Under the pieces are notes generated by a model. The model saw nothing but the letters and a program-made list of their open reading frames with translations. It was not told where the DNA came from and did not search any database. From NCBI RefSeq assembly GCF_014646275.1, contig NZ_BMND01000018.1:1-64000 (forward strand): a stretch of 64,000 nt of DNA. Reading direction: 5' to 3'. Positions 36,328-45,491 of this stretch are shown one piece after another (positions within the stretch are counted from its first letter, which is position 1; each line of letters begins with the position of its first letter). The stretch is from Streptomyces kronopolitis. Lineage in GTDB: Bacteria > Actinomycetota > Actinomycetes > Streptomycetales > Streptomycetaceae. Both the position numbers and the translations under genes were made by a program.

Positions 36328-38493
36328 TCAGGGCTGGGTCAGCACCCAGGCGTCCGGGGCGAGTTGCGGGGGACGGTGGTCGGGTGCGTCGTAGAGCAGG
36401 GACAGCCGGCGGCCGTGGTGGGCGGTGCTCTCCGGCTCGGCGATCGCCTTGGCCCGCTCCAGGCGCACCACCTCGGGGACCTCGGTGTGGTCGGCGCCGT
36501 CCACCAGGTCCAGCAGGTCGCGGGCGAGTTGGGCGCCGTGTTCGTCGCGGTGCCACAGGACGGTGTGGACGCCCGCCTGGACGCACTGCCGCAGCAGCGT
36601 GCCGTGGTGGTCGGGCGGGCAGCACACGATGACCGTCCCGGCGTCGCGGTGCACCTCCAGCTGGGCGCGGGCCACCCTCCGGTCGGTGTGCCGCTCGTCG
36701 AGGACCAGGTGCTTGGCGTGCGGCAGGGCCGCGGTGCGCTGCTTCCATCCGGCGTAGCTCTCCCGGGAGCGCTCGGTGGTGCGCACCACGACCCGGCGGG
36801 TGATCCCCGGGACGAACGGCCCGTCCTCGTCGCCGTCGGGCGATTCCCACGAGTCGACGTCCAGCCCGAGCCAGGCGGACGGCAGGAAATACTCCACGAG
36901 GGCGGTCTCCGGGTCCTCGCGGACCTCGGTGCGCAGCACCCGGCGGATGTCGTCGACCACCTGCTCGCTGCCCGCCTCGGCGTCGCGGACCAGCGCGAGG
37001 CGGTGCGTGCGGGGGTCGGCGAGGGTCCAGATCTGGTAGGTGAAGCGGCGGCCGGTGGCGGTGGGCAGCAGCTCCACCTGCACCCGCGGGGCGGCTCCTC
37101 CCGTCGGTCCCGGTGCCGGGGTGTGCACGGGGGCGGCGGCCGCGACCACGTCGGCGCGGAACTGGCTGACCGCCGCCTCGTCGACGCCCGAGCGGGCACC
37201 CACGCGCTCGACCCAGGCGTCGAGGTCCTCGGACGGGTAGGCGCCGGCCGCGCGCTCCTCGACGCTGATCCGCACCACGCCTTGCAGCAGCGGTGGCACG
37301 GGCGCGCCGGTCAGGGAGCTGAAGCCCTCCAGGGCGTCCATCACGTCGGCCAGGCCGGCGACGGCGGGCAGTTCCGGGGCGTGCGGCAGGACCCGTTCGA
37401 GGAGGGTGCGCGGGTCGGTGCGGGTGCAGTGGGCCAGCAGGCCGGACAGGTCGCGGCGTTGGCGGGTGGTGAGGTATTCGCCGGGGCGGACCGTGCGGGC
37501 GGCGCGGCGCAGGCGCTCCCAGTCCTCGCGGGCGCCGTGGTGGCCGGGCCGGGGGTGCGGGTCGTAGGGGCCGGCGGCGGGCTGGTGCGCGTGGTCGCGT
37601 ACCAGGTCGAGGAGTTCGGGGATGCCGCGGCGGACGCCCACCGCGAGGCCCACCAGCCGTTCGAGGTCGGCCGCCGGGCCCGCCGAGGGCCTGCCCAGCC
37701 GGGCGGCGAGGCGCTCCTCGCAGTCCTGCACCGCCTCGTGGCCCTGGAGGACCCGCTCCAGTGCGGTGAGCAGTTGCTGCACCCCGCGCCGGGCGGTGGG
37801 CACCGCCGGGGGCGGCAGCGCGGGGAGTTCGGCCTCGATGGCCGGGACGCTGATGGCGTACATCGTCGTCGGCGGGGCCCCGGGGGCGGCCGGTTCCGGG
37901 GTGCGGTGGACGGCCGCGACCAGGCCGACGACGGCCTGCCGGGCGCGGTCCCACAGCGGCCCGCCGCTGAAGCCCTCGGTGACCTCGGCGCCGCCGAGCA
38001 CGTCCAGCGCGATCCAGGGCGGGGCCGAGACCCGGGGCACGGCGCGCACCGCGGGCAGCGGGTTGCCGCTGGCCCATAAGGCGATGGTCTCGTTGGCGTA
38101 GCTGTGCTGGAGGAAGGGCGCGGGCTCGGCGCCGGCGGGCGGGGCCGCGTCCAGCTCCAGGACGGCCAGATCGCCGTGGTAGGGCACCTGCCCGGGGCGG
38201 ACCGGGGTGCTCGCGGCGGCCGTGGCCCGCGGCGGGGACCACAGCTCCCGCACAACCCGCCCGGTCAGATCGCGGCCGGCCGCGACATGGGGCAGCCGGA
38301 GGGTGACCGGATCGCCCGGGCCCGGGGTGTCCTGGTCGAAACGGTCCCTGCCCAGGGCGCTGTTGACGACATGGGCGCAGGTCAGCACGAGCCGCTCGGC
38401 GACGAGGACGCCCGCGCCGACGGCCCGGCCGCCGTGCCGTAAGGAGACGAAGGACTGCTGGAGCGGGGTGTCCGGGCCTGCGCCTGCGATCAC
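36328..38493 (-). CDS. Trypsin-like protease fused to VMAP-C domain
   Basis: A 721-aa predicted effector. Residues 1-210 are an S1-like serine protease with a complete triad: His41 (LTCAHVV), Asp108 (YHGDLAVL) and Ser176 (GFSGGPL). No signal peptide is present, so it would act in the cytosol. Residues 230-460 are a helical region and about 470-721 the VMAP C-terminal domain (vWA-MoxR-associated protein), recognisable by YFLPSAWLGLDVDSW. The GTG at 38493 overlaps the stop of the Trypco1 gene (GTGA). In published surveys of NTP-dependent conflict systems, such fusions are effectors released by infection or stress; their targets are unknown. Confidence 0.9.
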   Translation of the reverse strand: MIAGAGPDTPLQQSFVSLRHGGRAVGAGVLVAERLVLTCAHVVNSALGRDRFDQDTPGPGDPVTLRLPHVAAGRDLTGRVVRELWSPPRATAAASTPVRPGQVPYHGDLAVLELDAAPPAGAEPAPFLQHSYANETIALWASGNPLPAVRAVPRVSAPPWIALDVLGGAEVTEGFSGGPLWDRARQAVVGLVAAVHRTPEPAAPGAPPTTMYAISVPAIEAELPALPPPAVPTARRGVQQLLTALERVLQGHEAVQDCEERLAARLGRPSAGPAADLERLVGLAVGVRRGIPELLDLVRDHAHQPAAGPYDPHPRPGHHGAREDWERLRRAARTVRPGEYLTTRQRRDLSGLLAHCTRTDPRTLLERVLPHAPELPAVAGLADVMDALEGFSSLTGAPVPPLLQGVVRISVEERAAGAYPSEDLDAWVERVGARSGVDEAAVSQFRADVVAAAAPVHTPAPGPTGGAAPRVQVELLPTATGRRFTYQIWTLADPRTHRLALVRDAEAGSEQVVDDIRRVLRTEVREDPETALVEYFLPSAWLGLDVDSWESPDGDEDGPFVPGITRRVVVRTTERSRESYAGWKQRTAALPHAKHLVLDERHTDRRVARAQLEVHRDAGTVIVCCPPDHHGTLLRQCVQAGVHTVLWHRDEHGAQLARDLLDLVDGADHTEVPEVVRLERAKAIAEPESTAHHGRRLSLLYDAPDHRPPQLAPDAWVLTQP

Positions 38494-38960
38494 GGCGTCG
38501 CCGTCCCCCCGGGGCCGTCCGTGCCGCTGCCGAGGTTCCAGGTGGCGGACACCTTGAAGCTGGCCTCGCCGCTGCCGGAGAACACCCCGAGGCTCAGATC
38601 GGAGCCGAGCGTGACGCCGAACTCGACGGTGACCTCGTCGGGGCGGTGGGTGCCGGCCGCGATCGAGCGGTGGATCTGGCCGAGGACGCCGCCGAGCGGG
38701 CGCAGGGCCTCTTCCAGTGCCTCGCCGCCGCGGGTCAGCGCCCGGCTCATCCGGGCGTCCACGCTGACGGGCCGGGCGGCGCCGTAGCCGTCGGGCAGCT
38801 CCAGCCCGTCCTCGTCGCCGGGGTGCCGGCCCCGGCCCGCGTCCGCCGACTGCCGCTCGGCGGACCGCCCGTGGGTGCGGGGCCGCTGTTCCGCGGCCGG
38901 TTGGCCGTCCCGCAGCCACACCACGGTCGCGTCGTCGATTCTGAGCGCCACATCCCCCAT
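38490..38960 (-). CDS. Trypco1 (CU044_2847-family) protein
   Basis: A 156-aa protein whose C-terminal half is a trypsin-co-occurring domain 1: RPDEVTVEFGVTLGSDLS followed by ASFKVSATW. The N-terminus (MGDVALRIDDATVVW) is a beta-rich segment, then a charged linker. It is the first gene of the four-gene operon, with its TGA overlapping the protease GTG. Trypco1 proteins occur with these proteases and probably sense a signal or restrain the enzyme; neither is proven. The ATG at 38960 lacks a good ribosome site. Confidence 0.8.
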   Translation of the reverse strand: MGDVALRIDDATVVWLRDGQPAAEQRPRTHGRSAERQSADAGRGRHPGDEDGLELPDGYGAARPVSVDARMSRALTRGGEALEEALRPLGGVLGQIHRSIAAGTHRPDEVTVEFGVTLGSDLSLGVFSGSGEASFKVSATWNLGSGTDGPGGTATP

Positions 38961-39083
38961 GGCGATCAGTCTGGCATGCGCCGGTCGGCGGCGGCCTGCT
39001 CTTTGCGTCACACTTTTGCGCCAACACCCTTGGGAGCGGCCGCGGAACGGGACGGACGCGGCGCCGGGACGGGCGCCGGGCCC

Positions 39084-39932
39084 TCAGCCCTGGAGGATCG
39101 CGCGCGCCAACTGCCGGGACTGGGCGACCAGTCGGTCCTGGGAGTCCCAGACCTCCGCGTCCTCCTCCAGGAAGCCGCCGGCCATGTTGCGGGTGGTGAT
39201 GGCGACCCGCAGCGGGCCGGGGGCGGGGCGGTGACGGACGTGGGCGGTCAGTTCGACGGTGGGCACCCAGCCGAGCAGGCCCATCTCGAAGGCGGTGGGC
39301 GGCAGTGCGTCGACGGTCAGCAGCAGGGAGAGCGGGTCGGGGTCGCGACCGTCGGCGAGGCCGAACCAGGCGCGCATCTCGCCATTGCCGGACGGGGCGC
39401 CGACCGCCCAGCCGGCGGTCTCCGGGTCCAGCCGGAGGTCGAGCCGCTCGGTGATGGCGGTGCTGCCGGGGATGGTGGTGCCCCCGCCGGGGGCGTCGTG
39501 CGCGCCGAGGCAGTGCTCGTACGGGGGGATGGCCGGGGGCTTGGCGGTGGTGCGGACGTCGTCGGGCAGGGCGTCGAGATCGCCGTACGAGGCGAGCACC
39601 CGCAGCCGCTCGACCTCGTTGCCCTCCGCGTCGGTCTGCAGGAGGCGGGCGGTGCCGGTGGACATCGTGCGGCCGGTGCGGACCACCTCGGTGCGGATGA
39701 CGGCGGGGCCCGGGACCGAGGCCGTCAGGTAGTGCGCGGTGACCGACATCGGGTCGGGGTGCGGGAGGGCGTCGCCCAGGGCCCGGCCCATGAGGGCGAG
39801 GAGATAGCCGCCGTTGACCGCCTGGATGATCGTCCAGCCGGCGGAGAGGTGGGCGTCATAGACGCCCGGGGCGCGGCGGCTGACCGCCGTGTCACGGTCG
39901 AACTCGCTGTTGCCAAGGGTCACCAGAGCCAT
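39084..39932 (-). CDS. Acyl-CoA thioesterase-family protein (double hotdog)
   Basis: A 282-aa protein of the TesB-like double-hotdog family, hydrolysing acyl-CoA esters. The first hotdog holds AGWTIIQAVNGGYLLALM with the conserved Gly-Gly; the second holds DALPPTAFEMGLLGWVPTVE. It starts at ATG 39932 or at GTG 39941. A TetR-like palindrome lies just upstream, so it may be under fatty-acid-responsive repression. Substrate chain length is unknown. Confidence 0.85.
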   Translation of the reverse strand: MALVTLGNSEFDRDTAVSRRAPGVYDAHLSAGWTIIQAVNGGYLLALMGRALGDALPHPDPMSVTAHYLTASVPGPAVIRTEVVRTGRTMSTGTARLLQTDAEGNEVERLRVLASYGDLDALPDDVRTTAKPPAIPPYEHCLGAHDAPGGGTTIPGSTAITERLDLRLDPETAGWAVGAPSGNGEMRAWFGLADGRDPDPLSLLLTVDALPPTAFEMGLLGWVPTVELTAHVRHRPAPGPLRVAITTRNMAGGFLEEDAEVWDSQDRLVAQSRQLARAILQG

Positions 39933-39956
39933 GGGTTGCACGCTACACCGGATAGT

Positions 39957-39968
39957 TACCGACCGGTA
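39957..39968. promoter_or_regulatory. TetR-like palindrome TACCGACCGGTA
   Basis: A 12-bp element of perfect 5-bp arms (TACCG and CGGTA) around AC, between the divergent thioesterase and TRIC genes. Operators of this form are bound by TetR/AcrR regulators of lipid metabolism in actinobacteria. It sits 24 nt upstream of the thioesterase ATG. Confidence 0.5.
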
Positions 39969-40028
39969 GTGTCAGTTTCCACGACCTCGGGCGGAAGCGG
40001 TCCTTCCGGGCCTGCGATGATGTGCGCC

Positions 40029-40664
40029 ATGCTTCACGTCCTCTACCTGGTCGGTGTCGCGGCCTTCGCGGCGAGCGGGGTGCTGGCGGCCTTCCGCGCC
40101 AACATGGACCCCTTCGGCGGGCTGGTGCTCGCCTTCGCCGCCTCCATCTCCGGCGGCACGCTGCGCGATCTCATCCTCGACCGGCGGCCGCTGTACTGGA
40201 CGCACGACTGGGTGCTGCTGACCGTGATCATCTGCGTCGGTGTCGGCACCATGGCCTATCTGCGGTTCCGGCAGCTGCCGCACAAGTCGCTGCTGGTGGT
40301 CGACGCGATCGGGCTGTCCGTCGTGACGGTGATCGGCGCGCGGGCCGCGATCGAGGCCGGCGCCACCCCGCTCGCCGTGATCATCCTGGCGGTGCTGACC
40401 GGCGTCACCGGCGAGGTCGTCCGCGATGTGCTGTGCGGGGAGTTCCCGCCGCTGCTGCTGCGCGAGGACGTCTACGCGATCGCCGCGCTGGCCGGCGCCT
40501 GCTGCTATCTGCTGCTGCACCACCTCGGAGTGGGCCCCACCCCCGCCGCGGGGATCTCGGCGGGGGTGGTGTTCGCCCTGCGGATGGGCGCGGTCTACCT
40601 CGGACTGCACCTGCCACGGCCGCAGCAGCTGCGGCCCCGGGGCGGCCGGCCGGACGCCGACTGA
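40029..40664 (+). CDS. Trimeric intracellular cation channel (TRIC, UPF0126)
   Basis: A 211-aa membrane protein with seven TM helices in two inverted triplets plus one. The first repeat contains the TRIC hallmark GGTLRDLIL and the second GVTGEVVRDVLCG. TRIC proteins conduct monovalent cations as trimers. ATG 40029 gives the family start MLHVLYLVG; upstream ATGs at 40017 and 40020 are alternatives. Divergent from the thioesterase. Confidence 0.9.
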   Translation: MLHVLYLVGVAAFAASGVLAAFRANMDPFGGLVLAFAASISGGTLRDLILDRRPLYWTHDWVLLTVIICVGVGTMAYLRFRQLPHKSLLVVDAIGLSVVTVIGARAAIEAGATPLAVIILAVLTGVTGEVVRDVLCGEFPPLLLREDVYAIAALAGACCYLLLHHLGVGPTPAAGISAGVVFALRMGAVYLGLHLPRPQQLRPRGGRPDAD

Positions 40665-40680
40665 CCCCGGGGCGGCGGGC

Positions 40681-42090
40681 TCACTCGCCGGGCAGGGCCG
40701 GCTTGGTGTCCGTGTCGAGCCAGGTGTGGAACAGGTCGTCCAGCTGCTGGCCGGAGATCTTCTCGGCGAGCGCGATGAACTGCGCGGTGTCGGCGTTGCC
40801 GTAGCGGTGCTGCGCGGTCCAGGCCGGCAGCAGCTTGAAGAACGCCGGGTCGCCGATCCGCTCGCGCAGCGCCTGGAGCGTCATCGCGCCCCGCTCGTAG
40901 ACGGAGTCGGCGAACATGGTGTCCCGCTTCGGGTCGGCGATCTTCTGCTTCCAGAAGGAGTCGTCGGCGGGGATCTCGTTGTAGACCTTGCGGAAGGCGT
41001 CATGGGCGCTGAGCGTCCCGCGGTGCTCGGACCACAGCCACTGGGCGTAGGTGGCAAAGCCCTCGTTGAGCCAGATGTGCTTCCACTGCTTGACCGAGAC
41101 CGAGTCGCCGAACCACTGGTGGGCCAGCTCGTGGACGATGGTGGACTCGCTGCGGACGGCCGAGTAGACCGGCTTGGACTGCACCTCCAGCGAGAAGCCG
41201 GCCTGCGGCATGTCGTCGACGATCGCCCCGGTCTCCTCGAAGGGGTACGGACCGAAGATCTTCGACCAGTAGTCGGTGGCCTCGGCGGTGACGCCGTAGA
41301 CGTCGACCTTGCCGGTGGGCAGGGTGGGGTCGGTGGCGACGTACATCGGTATCCCGCCGGGGGTGGTACCCGTGCGGACGTCGAACTTGCCGATGGTGGC
41401 GGTGGCCAGGTACGTCGCCATCGGGCGGGTCTCGCGCCAGTGGGCGTAGGAGCGGCCGTGCGCCTCGCCCGAGCTGATGAGCCGGCCGTTGGAGACGCCG
41501 GTCAGGCCCTTGGGGGCGTCGATGCGGATGTCGTAGGTGGCCTTGTCGCCGGGGTGGTCGCTGGAGGGGAACCACGTCGAGGCGGCGTTGGGCTCGCAGG
41601 CGACGAAGACGCCGTCCTTGGTCTTCATCCAGCCGTAGTCGGAGCCGAAGACGATCGGCCCGCTCAGGGCCTTGGGCACCCCGTGGTAGGCGAGGGCGAC
41701 GGTGAACCGGTGCCCGCGGCGCAGCGCGAAGTCGGGGCGGATGGTCATCTCGTCGCCGGATCTGGTGAAGTGCGCCCGGCGGCCGTTGACCTTCACCGAG
41801 TCGACCGTCAGCTTCTGCAGGTCGAGGTCGAAGGCGGAGAGGTTCTGGGTGGCCCTGGCGGTGAGCGTGGTGCGGCCGTCGAGGCGGCCGCTGGAAGGGT
41901 GGTAGCTGACGCCGAGGTCGTAATGCAGGGCGTCGAAGCCGCCGTTGCCCAGCTGGGGGAAGTACGGGTCCCCGGCACCGGCGGCACCGGCGGACGCGCC
42001 GGGCGCCGCGGCGATCGAGGCGGCCGAGGCCACCGCGGTGGCCAGGGCGAGCCACCTGGAGGTGCGGCGCGCAGAACGGGAGAGTGCCAT
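40681..42090 (-). CDS. Secreted M1-family zinc metallopeptidase
   Basis: A 469-aa aminopeptidase-like enzyme with a signal peptide (residues 1-36). Zinc ligands are HELAH (320-324) and Glu343 (LNEGFA), the M1 pattern with 18 residues between. The usual GAMEN substrate motif appears as GFSLE (298-302), as in other secreted actinobacterial M1 members, so the glutamate is kept. The large C-terminal ERAP domain is absent. ATG 42090 follows AAGGGATGG. It probably trims extracellular peptides, and the oligopeptide importer lies directly upstream on the same strand. Confidence 0.92.
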   Translation of the reverse strand: MALSRSARRTSRWLALATAVASAASIAAAPGASAGAAGAGDPYFPQLGNGGFDALHYDLGVSYHPSSGRLDGRTTLTARATQNLSAFDLDLQKLTVDSVKVNGRRAHFTRSGDEMTIRPDFALRRGHRFTVALAYHGVPKALSGPIVFGSDYGWMKTKDGVFVACEPNAASTWFPSSDHPGDKATYDIRIDAPKGLTGVSNGRLISSGEAHGRSYAHWRETRPMATYLATATIGKFDVRTGTTPGGIPMYVATDPTLPTGKVDVYGVTAEATDYWSKIFGPYPFEETGAIVDDMPQAGFSLEVQSKPVYSAVRSESTIVHELAHQWFGDSVSVKQWKHIWLNEGFATYAQWLWSEHRGTLSAHDAFRKVYNEIPADDSFWKQKIADPKRDTMFADSVYERGAMTLQALRERIGDPAFFKLLPAWTAQHRYGNADTAQFIALAEKISGQQLDDLFHTWLDTDTKPALPGE

Positions 42091-42187
42091 GAGCCATCCC
42101 TTCGGACACACGGATGAAGATCGAACAACCGTGCTGACTCTGCACCCTCCCGTTGCCCTTTGCCCAGGACTTTGCCAACTCCAGGCG

Positions 42188-43300
42188 CTATTCGCCGGTT
42201 GCGGCCCCCTCGCCGGGCTCCGCCGGGGCGGCGGCCGGCCGGTCGCCGGCGTTCTCCGGGTGGTGGCAGGCCACTTGGTGCCCGGTGCGCAGCGCGACCA
42301 GCGGCGGCTCGGTGGTGGTGCACACCTCGGTCGCCTTCCAGCAGCGGGTGCGGAACCGGCAGCCGGAGGGCGGGTTGATCGGCGAGGGCACGTCGCCCTT
42401 GAGCAGGATCCGGTCGCGCTGGGTGCGCCGCTTGGGGTCGGGCACCGGCACCGCGGACAGCAGCGCCTTGGTGTACGGGTGCATCGGCGACTCGTAGAGC
42501 GCCTTGCGGTCGCTCAACTCCACGATCTTGCCGAGGTACATCACCGCGATCCGGTCCGAGACGTGCCGGATGACCGAGAGGTCGTGGGCGATGATGACGT
42601 AGGTCAGGCCCAGCTCCTCCTGGAGGTCGTCCATGAGGTTGACGACCTGCGCCTGGATCGACACGTCCAGCGCGGAGACCGGCTCGTCCGCGACCACCAG
42701 CTTGGGCTTGAGCGCCAGGGCGCGGGCGATGCCGATGCGCTGGCGCTGGCCGCCGGAGAACTCGTGCGGATAGCGGTTGTAGTGCTCCGGGCTCAGGCCC
42801 ACCAGCTCCAGCAGCCGCTGCACCTCCTTCTTCAGCCCGCCCTCGGGCTCGACGCCCTGGAGGCGGAAGGGGGTGGAGACGATGCCGCCGATGGTGTGCC
42901 GCGGGTTCAGCGAACCGTACGGGTCCTGGAAGATCATCTGGACGTCGCGGCGCATCGGCCGCAGCCTGCCGGGCGACAGATGGGTGATGTCGCGGCCCTG
43001 GAACTCGATGGTGCCGCCGGTGGGTTCGTCGAGCCGGGTGATCAGCCGGCCCATGGTCGACTTGCCGCACCCGGACTCCCCGACGACGCCGAGCGTCTCC
43101 CCCGGCCGTACGTCGAAGTCGATGCCGTCGACCGCCTGCACCGCACCGGCCTGCCGCTTGAGCAGCCCCTTGGTGATCGGGAAGTGCCGCACCAGACCGC
43201 GCACCCGCAGCAGCGGCGCGGCCCCGTCGGAGGCCTTCGCGTCCTCGGTCCCCTTCTGGAGCGGGATCTTCTTGCTCTGGTCGTCCGTCGTCTCGGTCAC
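42188..43300 (-). CDS. Oligopeptide ABC transporter ATPase (OppF-like)
   Basis: A 370-aa ATPase. Walker A GESGCGKST, signature FSGGQRQRIGIARAL, Walker B LVVADEPVSALD and the H-loop IIAHDLSV are all intact. The C-terminal Cys-rich oligopeptide-type extension (GCRFRTRCWKA) is present. Its GTG overlaps the OppD stop (GTGA). It is the last gene of the five-gene operon and pairs with OppD to power peptide import. Confidence 0.95.
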   Translation of the reverse strand: MTETTDDQSKKIPLQKGTEDAKASDGAAPLLRVRGLVRHFPITKGLLKRQAGAVQAVDGIDFDVRPGETLGVVGESGCGKSTMGRLITRLDEPTGGTIEFQGRDITHLSPGRLRPMRRDVQMIFQDPYGSLNPRHTIGGIVSTPFRLQGVEPEGGLKKEVQRLLELVGLSPEHYNRYPHEFSGGQRQRIGIARALALKPKLVVADEPVSALDVSIQAQVVNLMDDLQEELGLTYVIIAHDLSVIRHVSDRIAVMYLGKIVELSDRKALYESPMHPYTKALLSAVPVPDPKRRTQRDRILLKGDVPSPINPPSGCRFRTRCWKATEVCTTTEPPLVALRTGHQVACHHPENAGDRPAAAPAEPGEGAATGE

Positions 43301-44408
43301 AGCCTCGGCGCAATCTCTTCGGTCCAGATACGCTCCCGCTCCTCCTGCGGCAGGTGGCAGGCGGAGAAGTGTCCGCCGCCGGACTCGCGCAGCTCGGGAC
43401 GGACCGTACGGGTCAGGTTGTCCTCGGGGAGGTCCGCGTACGGGCAGCGGGGGTTGAAGGCGCAGCCGGACGGGACGTTGATCAGGCTGGGCGGGGAGCC
43501 CTTCACCGGGATCAGCCGGTCCGTCTGGTCGCGGTCGATGCGCGGCATGGAGCCGAGCAGTCCCCAGGTGTAGGGGTGGCGGGGCGCGGAGAAGACCTTC
43601 TCGGCCGGGCCGCGCTCGACGCACCGCCCGCCGTACATCACCAGCAGGTCGTCGGCGAGTTCGGCGACCACCCCCAGGTCGTGGGTGATGATGATGACCG
43701 CCGAGCCGAACTCCTTCTGCAGGTCGCGGATCAGGTCCAGGATCTGCGCCTGGACGGTGACGTCCAGGGCCGTGGTGGGCTCGTCCGCGATCAGCAGCTC
43801 GGGGTTGTTGACCAGCGCCATCGCGATCATGGCGCGCTGGCGCATCCCGCCGGAGAACTGGTGCGGATGGTCGTCGACCCGCTTGTCGGGCTGCGGGATG
43901 CCGACCCGGTCGAGCATCTCGATCGCCCTGCGGCGCGCGGTCTTCCGGTCCACGTCGTGGTGGACGCGGTAGGCCTCGACGATCTGGTTGCCGACCGAGT
44001 AGAAGGGGTGCAGCGCGGACAGCGGATCCTGGAAGATCATCGCCATCTCGCGGCCGCGCAGCCGGCGCACCTCGTCCGGGTCGGCGGCCACCAGCTCCTT
44101 GCCGTCCAGCCAGATCTCGCCGGACATGGCCACCTTGCTGCGCTGCCGGCGCGAGGCGCGGTGCAGGCCCATGACGGCGAGCGAGGTCACCGACTTCCCG
44201 GAGCCGGACTCGCCGACGATCCCGAGTGTCCGGCCCTTCTCCAGGCTGAAGGTCAGCCCGTCGACGGACTTCACCAGCCCGTCGTCGGTGGGGAAGTGCA
44301 CCTTCAGGTCGCGCACGTCGAGGAAGGCCGCGCCCCGCGGTGCCTTCCCGGGCGCTTCGGTGGCGGCCGGGGTGGCTTGGGCCCCGGCCCTGTCCTCGGA
44401 GGAATCGG

Positions 44409-44412
<4 letters not shown>
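43297..44412 (-). CDS. Oligopeptide ABC transporter ATPase (OppD-like)
   Basis: A 371-aa ATPase. Walker A GESGSGKSV, signature QFSGGMRQRAMIAMAL, Walker B LLIADEPTTALD and H-loop IITHDLGV are intact, with the C-terminal cysteine extension (GCAFNPRCPYAD) of dipeptide/oligopeptide transporters, which often binds an Fe-S cluster. The GTG at 44412 overlaps the permease stop (GTGA). Confidence 0.95.
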
Positions 44413-45419
<1,007 letters not shown>

Positions 45420-45491
45420 GGGGCGCGGCGTCGGTGCCGCGGGCCGGACCGGCCCGCGGACACCAATGCCTTCACCTGCCTTCCGGGGCTG

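Noticed and set aside
30261..38242. Giant minus-strand readings joining the cysteine desulfurase to the SAV_2336 gene and the SAV_2336 gene to the protease
   Set aside because: Known domains begin only after the internal starts, and the operon genes show clear stop/start overlaps; the extra parts are out-of-frame translation of neighbours.
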